This document shows positions 47,484 through 56,416 of a stretch of DNA of 64,000 nt, piece after piece. Position 1 is the stretch's first letter, and each line of letters starts with the position of its first letter. Source of the stretch: Actinomycetes bacterium. GTDB lineage: Bacteria > Actinomycetota > Acidimicrobiia > Acidimicrobiales > Acidimicrobiaceae. The stretch is from NCBI GenBank assembly GCA_021822605.1, contig JAKAQL010000004.1, forward strand, positions 1 through 64,000, given 5' to 3'. The notes beneath the pieces are model-generated. The model was not told the origin of the DNA. It saw only the letters and a program-made list of their open reading frames with translations, and ran no database searches. A program made the position numbers and the translations under genes.

Positions 47484-47859
47484 CGCTTGCCCTTGAGTGG
47501 CTCGGGGGTGTGTGCCTGGTGTTCGCTGGCCGAGGATCTACCCGTCACGGAGGGGATTTGCAGCGAGACATGGGTGGTGTTGTTTGCTGCCGGTCATAGA
47601 CCGCGCTGTTGTATTTTCTGAACCGGAACACTAGTCTGAGTGTGTGGGTAGATCCACTCACGGTAAGCAGTTGATCGTATGAGAGTCGTGGGCGACGGGT
47701 GATGCCGACTGCGTTCGAAGCGCTGTACGATCGAGTGAGTGGTCGATGGGCGATACGGTAGTTGGCGTACGCGGTGAAGGCGGCTCCCATTCGGCCGTAC
47801 CCTCGTGCTAGGCGAGGTGAGCGTTGGCGATGTGCTGTCGCCTGGGATTGGAGTGAGTA
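47484..47859. other. Intergenic stretch before trpS
   Basis: No gene, terminator or known leader is evident in these 376 bp. I looked for a run of Trp codons or T-box features that would indicate trpS control and saw none that I can support. Confidence 0.35.
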
Positions 47860-48882
47860 TTGGTAGTGGCCAAACGTGAGCGGATGCTTTCAGGTGTGCA
47901 GCCCACTGGGCAGGCGACGCTTGGCAACTTTCTCGGAGCTTTTCGCCAGTGGCGCGCCCAGCAGGAGGAGTATGAGAGTACCTTTCTGATCGTCGATGAG
48001 CACGCGCTCACGGTCGAACACAATCCAGTGGCATTGCGAGAGGGCACGCTGCAGATGGCAGCGCTCCTCTTTGCGATCGGTATTGATCCGATGCACTCGA
48101 CGGTCGTGGTCCAGAGCCATGTCGCCGGGCATGCCCAGCTGGCTTGGCTGATGGAGTGCACTGCTACCTACGGTGAACTCTCCAGGATGATTCAGTTTAA
48201 GGACAAGTCCAGAGGGTCTGCGATGGTGCGGGCTGGTCTGTTCACCTACCCAGCTCTGATGGCCGCAGATATCCTTCTGTATCAGACAGATCTGGTGCCT
48301 GTCGGAGAGGATCAGAGCCAACACATCGAACTGACGCGTACGGTCGCGACGCGCTTTAACCATGCGTACGGTCAAGTCTTTACCATTCCGCGGGCAGCGA
48401 TTCCACCGCTGGCAGCGCGCGTCATGGATTTGAGCCACCCGGAGGCCAAGATGAGCAAGTCTTCTGCGGATGGCCAGGGCAATATCTATCTGCTCGACAC
48501 CGATGATCAGATCCGTAGGAAAATAGCGAAAGCCAAGACCGACCTCTTCAACGAAGTACTCTATGTGGAAGATGATCCAGAACGCGCAGGCGTGCGCAAC
48601 TTGCTCGAGATCCTGGCAGCCCTGACCGATCGTGAGCCCAAGGATGTCGCTGCTGATTTTCAACGCTATGGCGACCTCAAGGAGGCGACTGCGACGGCGG
48701 TCATCGAGCAGCTGAGCCCGATTCGCGAGCGATATCGGGATTACGTTGCCGACCGGACCCAGCTCTCGTCCTGGTTGGCCATGGGGCGTGAGCGAGCGAG
48801 TGAGGTGGCCTCGCATACGTTAGCACGCGCCTACGAAGCCGTTGGTTTTTTGCCCAGCAAGGAGGTGAAAAATGGAGATTGA
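47860..48882 (+). CDS. trpS: Tryptophanyl-tRNA synthetase
   Basis: A 340-residue class I synthetase, the normal length for bacterial TrpRS. The nucleotide-binding signature is SGVQPTGQATLGNFLGAF, a TxGN variant of HIGH also seen in Escherichia coli, and the second signature KMSKS is in PEAKMSKSSADG. DLVPVGEDQSQHIELTR is the tryptophan-pocket region. TTG 47860 fits ggag 6 nt upstream; GTG 47866 is possible. It overlaps the Tat gene by 11 nt. Confidence 0.95.
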   Translation: MVVAKRERMLSGVQPTGQATLGNFLGAFRQWRAQQEEYESTFLIVDEHALTVEHNPVALREGTLQMAALLFAIGIDPMHSTVVVQSHVAGHAQLAWLMECTATYGELSRMIQFKDKSRGSAMVRAGLFTYPALMAADILLYQTDLVPVGEDQSQHIELTRTVATRFNHAYGQVFTIPRAAIPPLAARVMDLSHPEAKMSKSSADGQGNIYLLDTDDQIRRKIAKAKTDLFNEVLYVEDDPERAGVRNLLEILAALTDREPKDVAADFQRYGDLKEATATAVIEQLSPIRERYRDYVADRTQLSSWLAMGRERASEVASHTLARAYEAVGFLPSKEVKNGD

Positions 48883-49315
48883 TCCGATAAAGCTCGCCTT
48901 TGTAGCGATCGCTGCACTGGTGCTTCTTGGACCAGAACGACTCCCTCAGCTTGCAAAGAAGGCAGGCGAGCTGCTCGCGACGTTGCGCAACCACCGTGAG
49001 GCACTGACGAACCAGATCAATTCGGTAACGAATCTTCCGAACTCTGCTGTCGGTGGCTTTCTTGGCGAAACACTGAAGACGGCAGGCACGGTGACGTCGA
49101 TGTTCCAGCCCACTGGCATGGTCGGTTCGGTACTCCAACCGGCGAGGATGGTGAACTCGATGTTCCAACCCAGCACCCAGGCCCCCCACACACCGACTCG
49201 AGTCTCACGTACGCTTCAGGATCCGTCATCGTCTGATGGACAGGCGGATGCGAACGCGGCACGTTCCCTGGCGCCTAACCCTGGCTACACCCTTGGCTCT
49301 CCGGACCTGAACTAA
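48872..49315 (+). CDS. Twin-arginine translocase subunit TatA/TatB type
   Basis: A 147-residue protein with a short N-terminal helix and the hinge VLLGPERLPQLAKKAGE, which is closer to TatB than to TatA. An amphipathic helix follows. The C-terminal part is unusual: SMFQPTGMV, SVLQPARMV and SMFQPST form three imperfect repeats near residues 75-100, then a Ser/Pro/Thr-rich tail. ATG 48872 follows aaggagg. With tatC directly behind, it forms a minimal Tat system that exports folded proteins. Confidence 0.88.
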   Translation: MEIDPIKLAFVAIAALVLLGPERLPQLAKKAGELLATLRNHREALTNQINSVTNLPNSAVGGFLGETLKTAGTVTSMFQPTGMVGSVLQPARMVNSMFQPSTQAPHTPTRVSRTLQDPSSSDGQADANAARSLAPNPGYTLGSPDLN

Positions 49316-49317
49316 TC

Positions 49318-50094
49318 ATGGGACTGAGTCTGCGCCGCCGACCAGCGGTTTCGCCGAACGAGATGTCGATGGTCGAACATCTGCGCGAGCTACGCAAGCG
49401 GTTGATCATCTCTATTGTCGCAGTCTCGATCGGAGCGGTGGTCGGCTATATCGTCTATCCGTCCATCCTGACCTTTTTGATGCACCCGCTCTGCGTGACC
49501 AACGGTGCCGACAACTGCAGTCTGTACGTGACTGGCCCCTTCGACGGATTCGCCATCCGTCTGAAGGTTGCTGCCATCTCTGGTGTTTTTTTTGCCTCTC
49601 CCATCATCCTCTGGCAGTTATGGCGATTCATTGCTCCGGGGCTTCGATCGAAGGAGCGCCGGTATGGTCTTAGCTTTGTACTGAGCTCACTGCTTCTGTT
49701 TGCCCTGGGGGCGGCGGTTGCCTATCTTGTCTTTCCTCATGCACTCCACTTTTTCGAATCTGCAGCTGGTGCTCACGTACATGCGATCTACACTCCACAG
49801 AACTACCTCAATTTTCTGATGCTCCTGATGATTGCCTTTGGCATCTCCTTCCTGTTCCCGCTGGTATTGATCGTGTTGGAGTTGTTGGGTGCGGTCTCTC
49901 CAACAGCGCTTCGCAAACGGCGGCGCTACGCGTGGCTAGGGATTATCGTTGTCGTCGCCGTCTTTATCCCCAGCAATGACCCGTACTCGCTGACGGCGAT
50001 GACGGTGCCCCTGCTCCTCTTCTATGAACTGGCCATTTTGGTGGGTCGTATCCTACTTCGCCCAGCGAGCAAGTCTGCCCGTCAGGAGACCTAG
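49318..50094 (+). CDS. tatC: Twin-arginine translocase subunit TatC
   Basis: A 258-residue membrane protein with six helices that recognises the twin-arginine signal. MSMVEHLRELRKRLIIS at the N terminus is the diagnostic motif, and the conserved loop after helix 2 reads FDGFAIRLKVA. The phrase LWRFIAPGLRSKERRY is also typical. It starts two bases after the tatA/B-type stop. Confidence 0.96.
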   Translation: MGLSLRRRPAVSPNEMSMVEHLRELRKRLIISIVAVSIGAVVGYIVYPSILTFLMHPLCVTNGADNCSLYVTGPFDGFAIRLKVAAISGVFFASPIILWQLWRFIAPGLRSKERRYGLSFVLSSLLLFALGAAVAYLVFPHALHFFESAAGAHVHAIYTPQNYLNFLMLLMIAFGISFLFPLVLIVLELLGAVSPTALRKRRRYAWLGIIVVVAVFIPSNDPYSLTAMTVPLLLFYELAILVGRILLRPASKSARQET

Positions 50095-50183
50095 GCCTTC
50101 GCTGGTAAGCTCGGAGACGTAGATACTCGTCGCTACGGGTGGGAGTTGTTTCCGTCAGCTCGCAGTGTCGAACAGGGAGCTTC

Positions 50184-52703
50184 GTGACATTTGTCTCTCA
50201 CTTTGAGGATCGGGTCGATATCGAGCTTGATCCATTCCAGGAGGAGGCTATTGCAGCGATCCTTCGGGATGAATCGGTGCTTGTCGCGGCGCCTACAGGG
50301 TCAGGTAAGACGCTGGTAGGTGTGTTCGGAGCGTGTCGCGCTCTGGACCTTGGACTTCGTACCTTTTATACGACGCCGCTGAAGGCACTGTCAAATCAAA
50401 AGTATGCCGAGTTCGTGCGTGCCTTCGGCGCCGAGAACGTGGGGCTCCTGACCGGCGATAACTCTATTAACCCTGGTGCGCGTGTCGTGGTCATGACGAC
50501 AGAGGTGTTGCGCAATATGATCTATGCCAGCATGGAGTCACTCGATGACCTGGGGCTGGTGGTGCTCGATGAGGTGCATTATCTCCAAAATCCGTATCGT
50601 GGTGCCGTTTGGGAGGAGGTCATCATCCATCTCCCGCGGAGTGTACGCTTGGTGTGCCTCTCCGCAACGGTCTCGAATGTCAGCGATTTCGCGGCTTGGA
50701 TGCGAGAGGTTCGGGGTCAGATGACGGTGGTAGAGGCGAGAGGTCGTCCGGTACCGCTGGAGCACCGCTACCTGTATGCTGATCGCCGCTCTCGTCAAGT
50801 ATTAGCCCTCCCGGTACTCCAGGGTGGCAGGCCGAACCCTAAGGGCTCAGAGCTTGATCCGCCCTGGCTTTCGAGTACTCGACGCTCCTTTGGCCCTAAG
50901 GCGCGCAGTGTTGCTCGTCCTGAGTTAATCGAGTTCCTCGCTGCAAACCGGGAACTGCCGGCGATCATCTTTATTTTTTCTCGGGCAGGCTGTCAGGCTG
51001 CTGCCGATGAGACGCTGGCAAGTGGCCTCAGGCTCACAACTCAGGTCGAGCGTGACATGATCCGTGAAGTGGTGGATCGACGGTTGGCAAAGCTCGATCC
51101 GCGTGACCTCAAGGTGTTGGGATATGCGGAGTTCATGTCTGGACTGGAGGCTGGCTTTGCGCCACATCACGCTGGACTGATTCCTCCATTCCGCGAGATT
51201 GTTGAGGAGTGTTTCGAGCGACTTCTGATCAAGGTGGTCTTCGCAACCGAGACACTGTCGCTTGGTATCAACATGCCTGCTCGTTCAGTCGTCATCGAAA
51301 AGATGGTGAAGTTCAATGGTGAAACGCACAAGATACTCTCGCCCGGGGAATATACGCAATTCTCCGGAAGGGCTGGACGACGAGGAATCGACCATCGAGG
51401 TAGCAGTTATGTTGCCTGGGGTGGAGGAGTCTCCTTCGCTGACGTGGCTCGTGTCGTCGAAGGCGAGTTTTATCCCATCACGTCCTCGTTTCGACCGACC
51501 TACAACATGGCAGCCAACCTCGTGAAACGCTACACGCCGGAGGCGGCCAGGGAGCTACTGAATCTCTCCTTTGCCCAATTCTCACAGGATGCAGAGGTGG
51601 TGCGACTTGAAGCCGAACTGCGTGGATTGCGGCGCCGACATGGTCCTTTCAGACCTGTTGGGGATGTCGATGAGGTGCGGGTGGTGCCTGGATCGGTGAT
51701 CTCGGTTCCCGCAGCCGCAGGAACCCGGCATCGCGCATCGCTCGTCGTCCTCTCAGTTTCGAATCGATCTCACGGGCGTATGAAGATCCAGACCGTCTCG
51801 CCATCTGGTCGTGGCTATACCCTCGGGGCAACACACCTTCGAGAGGCCCGGCTACAGAAGCGAATTGCCCTACCTCCAGTGGATCGTGGGCGCAAGGAGC
51901 TGTTGCGGCGAGAGGCTGCCAAGGAGCTCAAGCGGAGCCTCAAGGCGAGACACCATCAGGAACCATCCAGGGAGTTTCTTGATACCGGTGTGGGTCGAGA
52001 GCATGAGTTGCACGAAGAGGGTAGAATCGTCCGGCTCGAAGAGCGGATCAGCCAGCGGCGGGCTGCTCTGTCGGGGTACTTTGATCGTGTACTCTCTGTC
52101 ATGGAGGCTTTTGGCTTCTCACGAGGTTGGTCGCTGACCCCGACCGGTAGCATTTTGGCGAGCCTCTACTCGGAGGCCGATATCCTGCTGGCGCTCGCAC
52201 TTGACACGCTGGCGCTCGAGATGCTCGACGAGCCCGGGTTCGCAGCGGTTCTTTCGTGGATGACCTTCGAACCGCGACCCAGCTTCACGGGCACTGGTTT
52301 GCGATCAACTCACCCTGAACTCATCGAGCGCTTTCGCGAAGTTCGGCGACTGTCGAGTGAACTTCAACGCCTTGAGGGTGTGCGCGAACTGCCACTGACG
52401 CGAGTTCCTGATGTCGGGTTCAGCGAACTGATCTATGACTGGGCGGACGGGAAGCCGCTCGAACGCATCTTGCGTCTCTCACCGATCCCGCCTGGTGACT
52501 TTGTACGCAATACCAAACAGATCGCTGATCTTGCCCGCCAAATTGCCGCGGTCTATGCTGATCATCCGTTGGGTAAGCTCGCGCGGCGCACCGAAGGTTC
52601 GATTGTGCGTGGAATTGTAGCGATCTCCTCGGAGGTCCCGGTGCTAGCAAGCGAGGAGGCCCAGTTCGTCAATGAGAGCGGTTTTGATGTGGTCGGACTG
52701 TAA
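50184..52703 (+). CDS. helY: Ski2-like DEAD/DEAH-box RNA helicase (HelY)
   Basis: An 839-residue helicase. Motif I is AAPTGSGKT, motif II is VLDEVHYL (DEVH), motif III is CLSATVSN and motif VI is QFSGRAGRRGIDHRG. The DSHCT-type C-terminal domain follows a basic middle region. This Ski2/Mtr4-like family unwinds structured RNA. GTG 50184 is used because agggag lies 6 nt upstream; a start 15 codons earlier has no site. The tatA-tatC-helY order is usual in actinobacteria. Confidence 0.93.
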   Translation: MTFVSHFEDRVDIELDPFQEEAIAAILRDESVLVAAPTGSGKTLVGVFGACRALDLGLRTFYTTPLKALSNQKYAEFVRAFGAENVGLLTGDNSINPGARVVVMTTEVLRNMIYASMESLDDLGLVVLDEVHYLQNPYRGAVWEEVIIHLPRSVRLVCLSATVSNVSDFAAWMREVRGQMTVVEARGRPVPLEHRYLYADRRSRQVLALPVLQGGRPNPKGSELDPPWLSSTRRSFGPKARSVARPELIEFLAANRELPAIIFIFSRAGCQAAADETLASGLRLTTQVERDMIREVVDRRLAKLDPRDLKVLGYAEFMSGLEAGFAPHHAGLIPPFREIVEECFERLLIKVVFATETLSLGINMPARSVVIEKMVKFNGETHKILSPGEYTQFSGRAGRRGIDHRGSSYVAWGGGVSFADVARVVEGEFYPITSSFRPTYNMAANLVKRYTPEAARELLNLSFAQFSQDAEVVRLEAELRGLRRRHGPFRPVGDVDEVRVVPGSVISVPAAAGTRHRASLVVLSVSNRSHGRMKIQTVSPSGRGYTLGATHLREARLQKRIALPPVDRGRKELLRREAAKELKRSLKARHHQEPSREFLDTGVGREHELHEEGRIVRLEERISQRRAALSGYFDRVLSVMEAFGFSRGWSLTPTGSILASLYSEADILLALALDTLALEMLDEPGFAAVLSWMTFEPRPSFTGTGLRSTHPELIERFREVRRLSSELQRLEGVRELPLTRVPDVGFSELIYDWADGKPLERILRLSPIPPGDFVRNTKQIADLARQIAAVYADHPLGKLARRTEGSIVRGIVAISSEVPVLASEEAQFVNESGFDVVGL

Positions 52704-52777
52704 CCTCCCATGGTTTCCACAGCAGGTGTCGCAGGCATGCGGCGCGCCGAAGGTAGCAATCTCTATAGGCTAGCGGC

Positions 52778-54373
52778 GTGGCTAATTACCTACCCGAAGT
52801 CTTCTCACAAGCGGAGCGAGATCGCTTGGCGCCGTATTTTACCAACGTCGACGAGTCGGTGTTCTGTCTGCAAAATGTCCCCCAAGAGCTCGCTGCCGCT
52901 CTCTTTGCGCGGTACTCTCGTTCTGACAAGTCGCTCCGCCGTATTTTTCTTGATGAGTTTGTCGAAGATCTTGATCCCGTCTACAAACGCTCAAGTCTCG
53001 GCGCGGGATCGCGCACGAGGCAGCTCATGGGGAGGGTTATCGGTGAGTACGGGGATGATTCAGTTGCTCAGCTTGCCGTCGCACACGTGGCTGTCGAACA
53101 GGTATCGACGGTGCTGACGCGAGGATTGGAGCGCCATCGGCTTGTATCCTTTCTCGAGCAATCGACTCGTTACGTGAACCTGTCCTCTGTGCGGGAGGAT
53201 GGGAGCTTGCGGGCGATCATCCCTGAGGAACTCGACGGAGAACTGCGACGCCGCTATCACCAGATCATTGCTCAAGAGTTCGATCTTTACGCCAGGGTGT
53301 TCGACGCCATGATGGTTCGGTTCAGCGATGGAGTGCCCGCAACCGATACCGCCAGGCTGCGAGCTGCACGGGCGGCCGCACTTGACACTGCACGTGGCTG
53401 TCTCCCGATGGCCACGATGACCAATGTCGGTATTGTTGGCAGTGCGCAAGCTTTAGAGTACCTCGTTATCCACCTCCGCTCTCTTGGCTCTATTGAGAGT
53501 CGCTCCACTGCGGATTTGATTGCTCGCGAGATCACGAAGGTCCTCGGAGTGGTCGTTGGAAGGATGGATCGACCTGATCGGGGCGGCCGATGGACGCAGT
53601 ATCTTGCCGAAAAACAAGCCAATGTTAGCACGTTGGCGGCCTCACTGAGCCAGCCAGAGCCTTCCCAATCGCCGACACCCTACTGGGTGCCGCGCGTGCA
53701 GTTAATCGGTTATGACCCCCAAAGCGATGACGAACTCATTCCATGGATGCTCTATGAGCAGAGTGGGCTTTCCTTTGCTGAATGTGAGCGCGCGGCCAAA
53801 GAGCTCACCGGCGCTGAGCGGTCTGAGGTTTTTCGTGCCTACAGCGGCGAGAGGGAGAATCGTCGACATAAGCCATCTCGGGCTTGGGAGATGAGCTCCT
53901 ACACCTTTGAGATTGAGACTGATTATGGGTCCTATCGTGACCTTGCCCGTCATCGTCTCTTAACGCTCCTCGAACAGGATCCTGTGGCGCTCGCTAGTTA
54001 TCAAGTGGATGCCGCCATTGCTGAAGAGGGGCTACTCGAGGTGATCGACCCTGTCTTCGATGCTGCCTTCCGTTTTGCCACAGCTCTTCGCAGCACAGTG
54101 GTCGCGCCCACGGCACGAATGGTGCTTCCCTTGGCTGCGCGAGTTCGCTTCGTCGTCAGGCTCAATGCGCGGGAGCTCCTGCATCTAGTGGAGCTGCGCT
54201 CGCAGCCACAGGGACACCCGGTCTATCGCTTGGTCGCCCAGGAGATGTATCGGTCGTTGGAGCGGGTCGGCCATCGAAACCTCGCTGCCGCCATGCGTTT
54301 TGTCGATACCGAGACCTATGTGCTTGGTAGGCGAGCCCAGGAGGAGCGGCTGATCGAAAAACTTGAAAATTAG
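52778..54373 (+). CDS. Tandem ThyX-like protein (FAD-dependent thymidylate synthase family)
   Basis: A 531-residue protein made of two ThyX-like halves, while ordinary ThyX has 220-250 residues. The first half has the diagnostic RHRx7S motif, RHRLVSFLEQSTRY, with Arg119 and Ser129. The second has ARHRLLTLLEQDP (Arg391), where the motif Ser is replaced by Asp401, so it is probably inactive in dUMP binding. ThyX makes dTMP from dUMP with methylenetetrahydrofolate, NADPH and FAD as a homotetramer; two fused halves could form the same core as a dimer. GTG 52778 is the start. Activity of this double form is uncertain. Confidence 0.8.
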   Translation: MANYLPEVFSQAERDRLAPYFTNVDESVFCLQNVPQELAAALFARYSRSDKSLRRIFLDEFVEDLDPVYKRSSLGAGSRTRQLMGRVIGEYGDDSVAQLAVAHVAVEQVSTVLTRGLERHRLVSFLEQSTRYVNLSSVREDGSLRAIIPEELDGELRRRYHQIIAQEFDLYARVFDAMMVRFSDGVPATDTARLRAARAAALDTARGCLPMATMTNVGIVGSAQALEYLVIHLRSLGSIESRSTADLIAREITKVLGVVVGRMDRPDRGGRWTQYLAEKQANVSTLAASLSQPEPSQSPTPYWVPRVQLIGYDPQSDDELIPWMLYEQSGLSFAECERAAKELTGAERSEVFRAYSGERENRRHKPSRAWEMSSYTFEIETDYGSYRDLARHRLLTLLEQDPVALASYQVDAAIAEEGLLEVIDPVFDAAFRFATALRSTVVAPTARMVLPLAARVRFVVRLNARELLHLVELRSQPQGHPVYRLVAQEMYRSLERVGHRNLAAAMRFVDTETYVLGRRAQEERLIEKLEN

Positions 54374-54456
54374 CGGAGTTTGCGGAACTAAATGGGTTCG
54401 AAAGTGGTTAGCATTGCCGAATTGAAACACATGCTTGCAAGCTGAAAGAGGAAATG

Positions 54457-54981
54457 ATGGCAGATCGTAAGAAGAAGGTAGATCCAAAGGTAGCGGCAGT
54501 GTCAGAAGAGAGCGAACTCGATGTTGACGAACTCGATGTTGACGAGGAGGATGAGCTCGACCTCGACGATGAACTGATCGTTGATGAAGAGATCGACGAA
54601 GAGCTGGATCTCGATGACGACCTTGATACTGACGAAGAAATTGACGATGAGATCGTCCTCGATGAGATCGATGGTGTTGAGATTGAGGAACTGACTCCAG
54701 AGACCGATGATGAGGCTGAGGATGCCGATGACATCGAGGAGTCCGATGACGAGGATGACGTCGATGAGGATGAGGTTGAATCGGCTCTTGACGACATTCT
54801 CCGTGAGCGCTTTGTTGTCGCTGAGGTCGACGACGAAGAGGAGGTTGATGAGTCCGGAGATGCGGTTGTCCGGGTGAAACCCCGCCAGCCGGATGAGTTT
54901 GTCTGTCAGTCATGCTTCCTTGTTAAGAGCATGACACAACTCGCTGACCCGGAGAAGATGTTCTGCCGTGACTGTGTCTAG
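54457..54981 (+). CDS. Acidic DUF4193-family protein with a C-terminal zinc ribbon
   Basis: A 174-residue protein of unknown function found across actinobacteria. Residues about 15-110 are almost only Asp, Glu, Leu, Ile and Val; this tract is longer than in mycobacterial members of about 100 residues. The end, QPDEFVCQSCFLVKSMTQLA then FCRDCV, holds two CxxC pairs and is the family signature. ATG 54457 is preferred to 54454 for spacing from aagagga. The acidic tract may mimic nucleic acid, but this is not shown. Confidence 0.82.
   Translation: MADRKKKVDPKVAAVSEESELDVDELDVDEEDELDLDDELIVDEEIDEELDLDDDLDTDEEIDDEIVLDEIDGVEIEELTPETDDEAEDADDIEESDDEDDVDEDEVESALDDILRERFVVAEVDDEEEVDESGDAVVRVKPRQPDEFVCQSCFLVKSMTQLADPEKMFCRDCV
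54514..54543. repeat. Perfect 15-bp in-frame tandem duplication
   Basis: gaactcgatgttgac occurs at 54514-54528 and 54529-54543, inside the acidic protein gene, and encodes ELDVD twice. It shows slippage-driven growth of the acidic tract. Confidence 0.9.
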
Positions 54982-55031
54982 TAGGCTGTAGGTAGGCGGG
55001 CCGTTGTCGGCTCCGCAAGAAAGGAGTAACC

Positions 55032-55589
55032 ATGGCCTCGCGAGAGAATCCGTCGTTCGATTTCGATGACCTCAAACAGGAGGTGGTGGATCGGCTGATT
55101 TATCAGCCGATCGGTTTGCTTGCCGCCGTCGTGAAGACTCTTCCTAACGCAGCTGAAGAAGGTCGGCGAGTTGTGCAAGGTCCACTGCAAACGGCGAAGT
55201 TCGTCGGTGACATGGCTGCCGGCGTGATGAAAGCCCGATATGGATCGCAGATCAACGACCTCGAGGAGAGGGTGTCGGACGTACGAAGGACGGTTGAGGG
55301 CGCTGCAGATCTCGTGTTTCGGACTGCCCAGTCCCGGGTGGGTGGATTTGGCACAAGTGCGCCGCAGCCCGAACCCGAGAGCCCGGAGACGAACGTTCAC
55401 GAGGCGGAGGGAAGCGAAACGGTCGGTGGAATTGTCGGTTATGAGTCGATGACTGCCGCTGAGGTTATTAGCAAGCTTGAGGGGTTGACACTCGTCCAGC
55501 TCGGTGAGGTAGAGGCCTTTGAGCTAGAGCATCGTCGCCGTCGTACGGTACTCGGTCGAGTATCCAAGTTGCGCGAAGATCGTCAATAA
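55032..55589 (+). CDS. Conserved actinobacterial protein, 185 aa
   Basis: The N-terminal half is helical and amphipathic (LIYQPIGLLAAVVKTLPNAA). The C-terminal YESMTAAEVISKLEGLTLVQ and EHRRRRTVLGRVSKL is a small helical domain seen at the end of many actinobacterial proteins, including ones called lipid-droplet-associated. ATG 55032 follows aaaggag. No enzyme motif is visible. The amphipathic helices could bind membranes or lipid surfaces; this is inference. Confidence 0.65.
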   Translation: MASRENPSFDFDDLKQEVVDRLIYQPIGLLAAVVKTLPNAAEEGRRVVQGPLQTAKFVGDMAAGVMKARYGSQINDLEERVSDVRRTVEGAADLVFRTAQSRVGGFGTSAPQPEPESPETNVHEAEGSETVGGIVGYESMTAAEVISKLEGLTLVQLGEVEAFELEHRRRRTVLGRVSKLREDRQ

Positions 55590-55619
55590 TAGGTGATTTC
55601 GACGCTGGCTAAGGCGGCC

Positions 55620-55679
55620 TGTGTAGCACGGTGAATGAAGACGATGTGCTCACTGCGACAGTTTGTGTAGCACGGTGAA
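55620..55679. repeat. 16-bp direct repeat at the NUDIX gene end
   Basis: tgtgtagcacggtgaa occurs at 55620-55635 and 55664-55679, 44 bp apart, without mismatch. The right copy is coding (FTVLHK of the NUDIX protein); the left copy lies beyond its stop. The end of the gene appears to be duplicated downstream. Confidence 0.85.
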
Positions 55680-56162
55680 CACCCCTGGAGCCAGAGGTGC
55701 CAGGAGCGCTTCTTGAAGGCTGAGCCATTGGGCGTCGAGAGCATCAGAGCTCGCCGCGAGGACCCTCGGGTGGGTGACAACATCGCAGAGAAAACTAAAG
55801 AGTGCATACGAGCGGTTCTCTGTGTAGAGTTCGATTTCAGTGAGGAAACGGGTGGGGTATAGGGCTACTCCGATCTCTTCGAGCGTTTCCCGTCGCAGCG
55901 CCTGGACGAGTGTTTCGTGGGGCTCGACCTTTCCCCCGGGTGGAGCCCATAGCTCTGGTTCAGAGGGAGACCTTCGAACCAGGAGAACTCGGTCGCTGTC
56001 GATGGTGACGGCTGAGACGGCCAACCTTGGTTTTGGCGCGGGAACGTTAGCCGTTAGATCTCCTTCTTGACTCTGATCTGATCGGATCGGAAACCTTGCG
56101 CCTCGTAGGTGAGCTTCGCAATACGATCTCCGGGTGATACCCAGCCGTAGCAGGTAGTACAC
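55650..56162 (-). CDS. NUDIX hydrolase
   Basis: A pyrophosphohydrolase with a complete Nudix box: WAPPGGKVEPHETL followed by RRETLEEIGV. Family members cleave nucleoside diphosphate derivatives such as oxidised dGTP or ADP-sugars; the substrate here is unknown. The start is unclear. An aaggag site sits at the GNAT stop, but no ATG, GTG or TTG follows it in frame before the conserved part (PRLAVSAVTIDSDRVLLV). The nearest is GTG 56162, which would overlap the GNAT gene by 109 nt. A non-standard start is possible. It is the last gene of a three-gene minus-strand operon. Confidence 0.8.
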   Translation of the reverse strand: MYYLLRLGITRRSYCEAHLRGARFPIRSDQSQEGDLTANVPAPKPRLAVSAVTIDSDRVLLVRRSPSEPELWAPPGGKVEPHETLVQALRRETLEEIGVALYPTRFLTEIELYTENRSYALFSFLCDVVTHPRVLAASSDALDAQWLSLQEALLAPLAPGVFTVLHKLSQ

Positions 56163-56413
56163 CCGGCTCGCTCGGCTACCCTCAGAGCCTCCTCCAACAG
56201 CTGCTCACCGATTCCGAGGTCACGCAGTTCCGGCTGGACGTAGTGGAAAACGACGCTGGCAGTTACTCCCTCCACGGTGAAGAGCAAAAGACCAGCCGGA
56301 ATGGTGTCGTAGTAGCCAACCACCACCTTACCGGTATCGATAGTCACAGCTGATGGAATCCAACCAAGAAACTCCTCTGGAGGAGTCTCGACCGCCGCGA
56401 TGCGGATCACCAT
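56054..56413 (-). CDS. GNAT-family N-acetyltransferase
   Basis: A compact 119-residue acetyl-CoA-dependent transferase. QPELRDLGIGEQLLEEAL corresponds to motif A, which binds the pyrophosphate of CoA, although the usual R/QxxGxG/A is loosened. GFRSDQIRVKKEI forms the C-terminal strand. It starts 3 nt after the stop of the upstream gene and holds the ribosome-binding site of the NUDIX gene at its end. The acetyl acceptor is unknown. Confidence 0.78.
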   Translation of the reverse strand: MVIRIAAVETPPEEFLGWIPSAVTIDTGKVVVGYYDTIPAGLLLFTVEGVTASVVFHYVQPELRDLGIGEQLLEEALRVAERAGCTTCYGWVSPGDRIAKLTYEAQGFRSDQIRVKKEI

Positions 56414-56416
56414 GGG

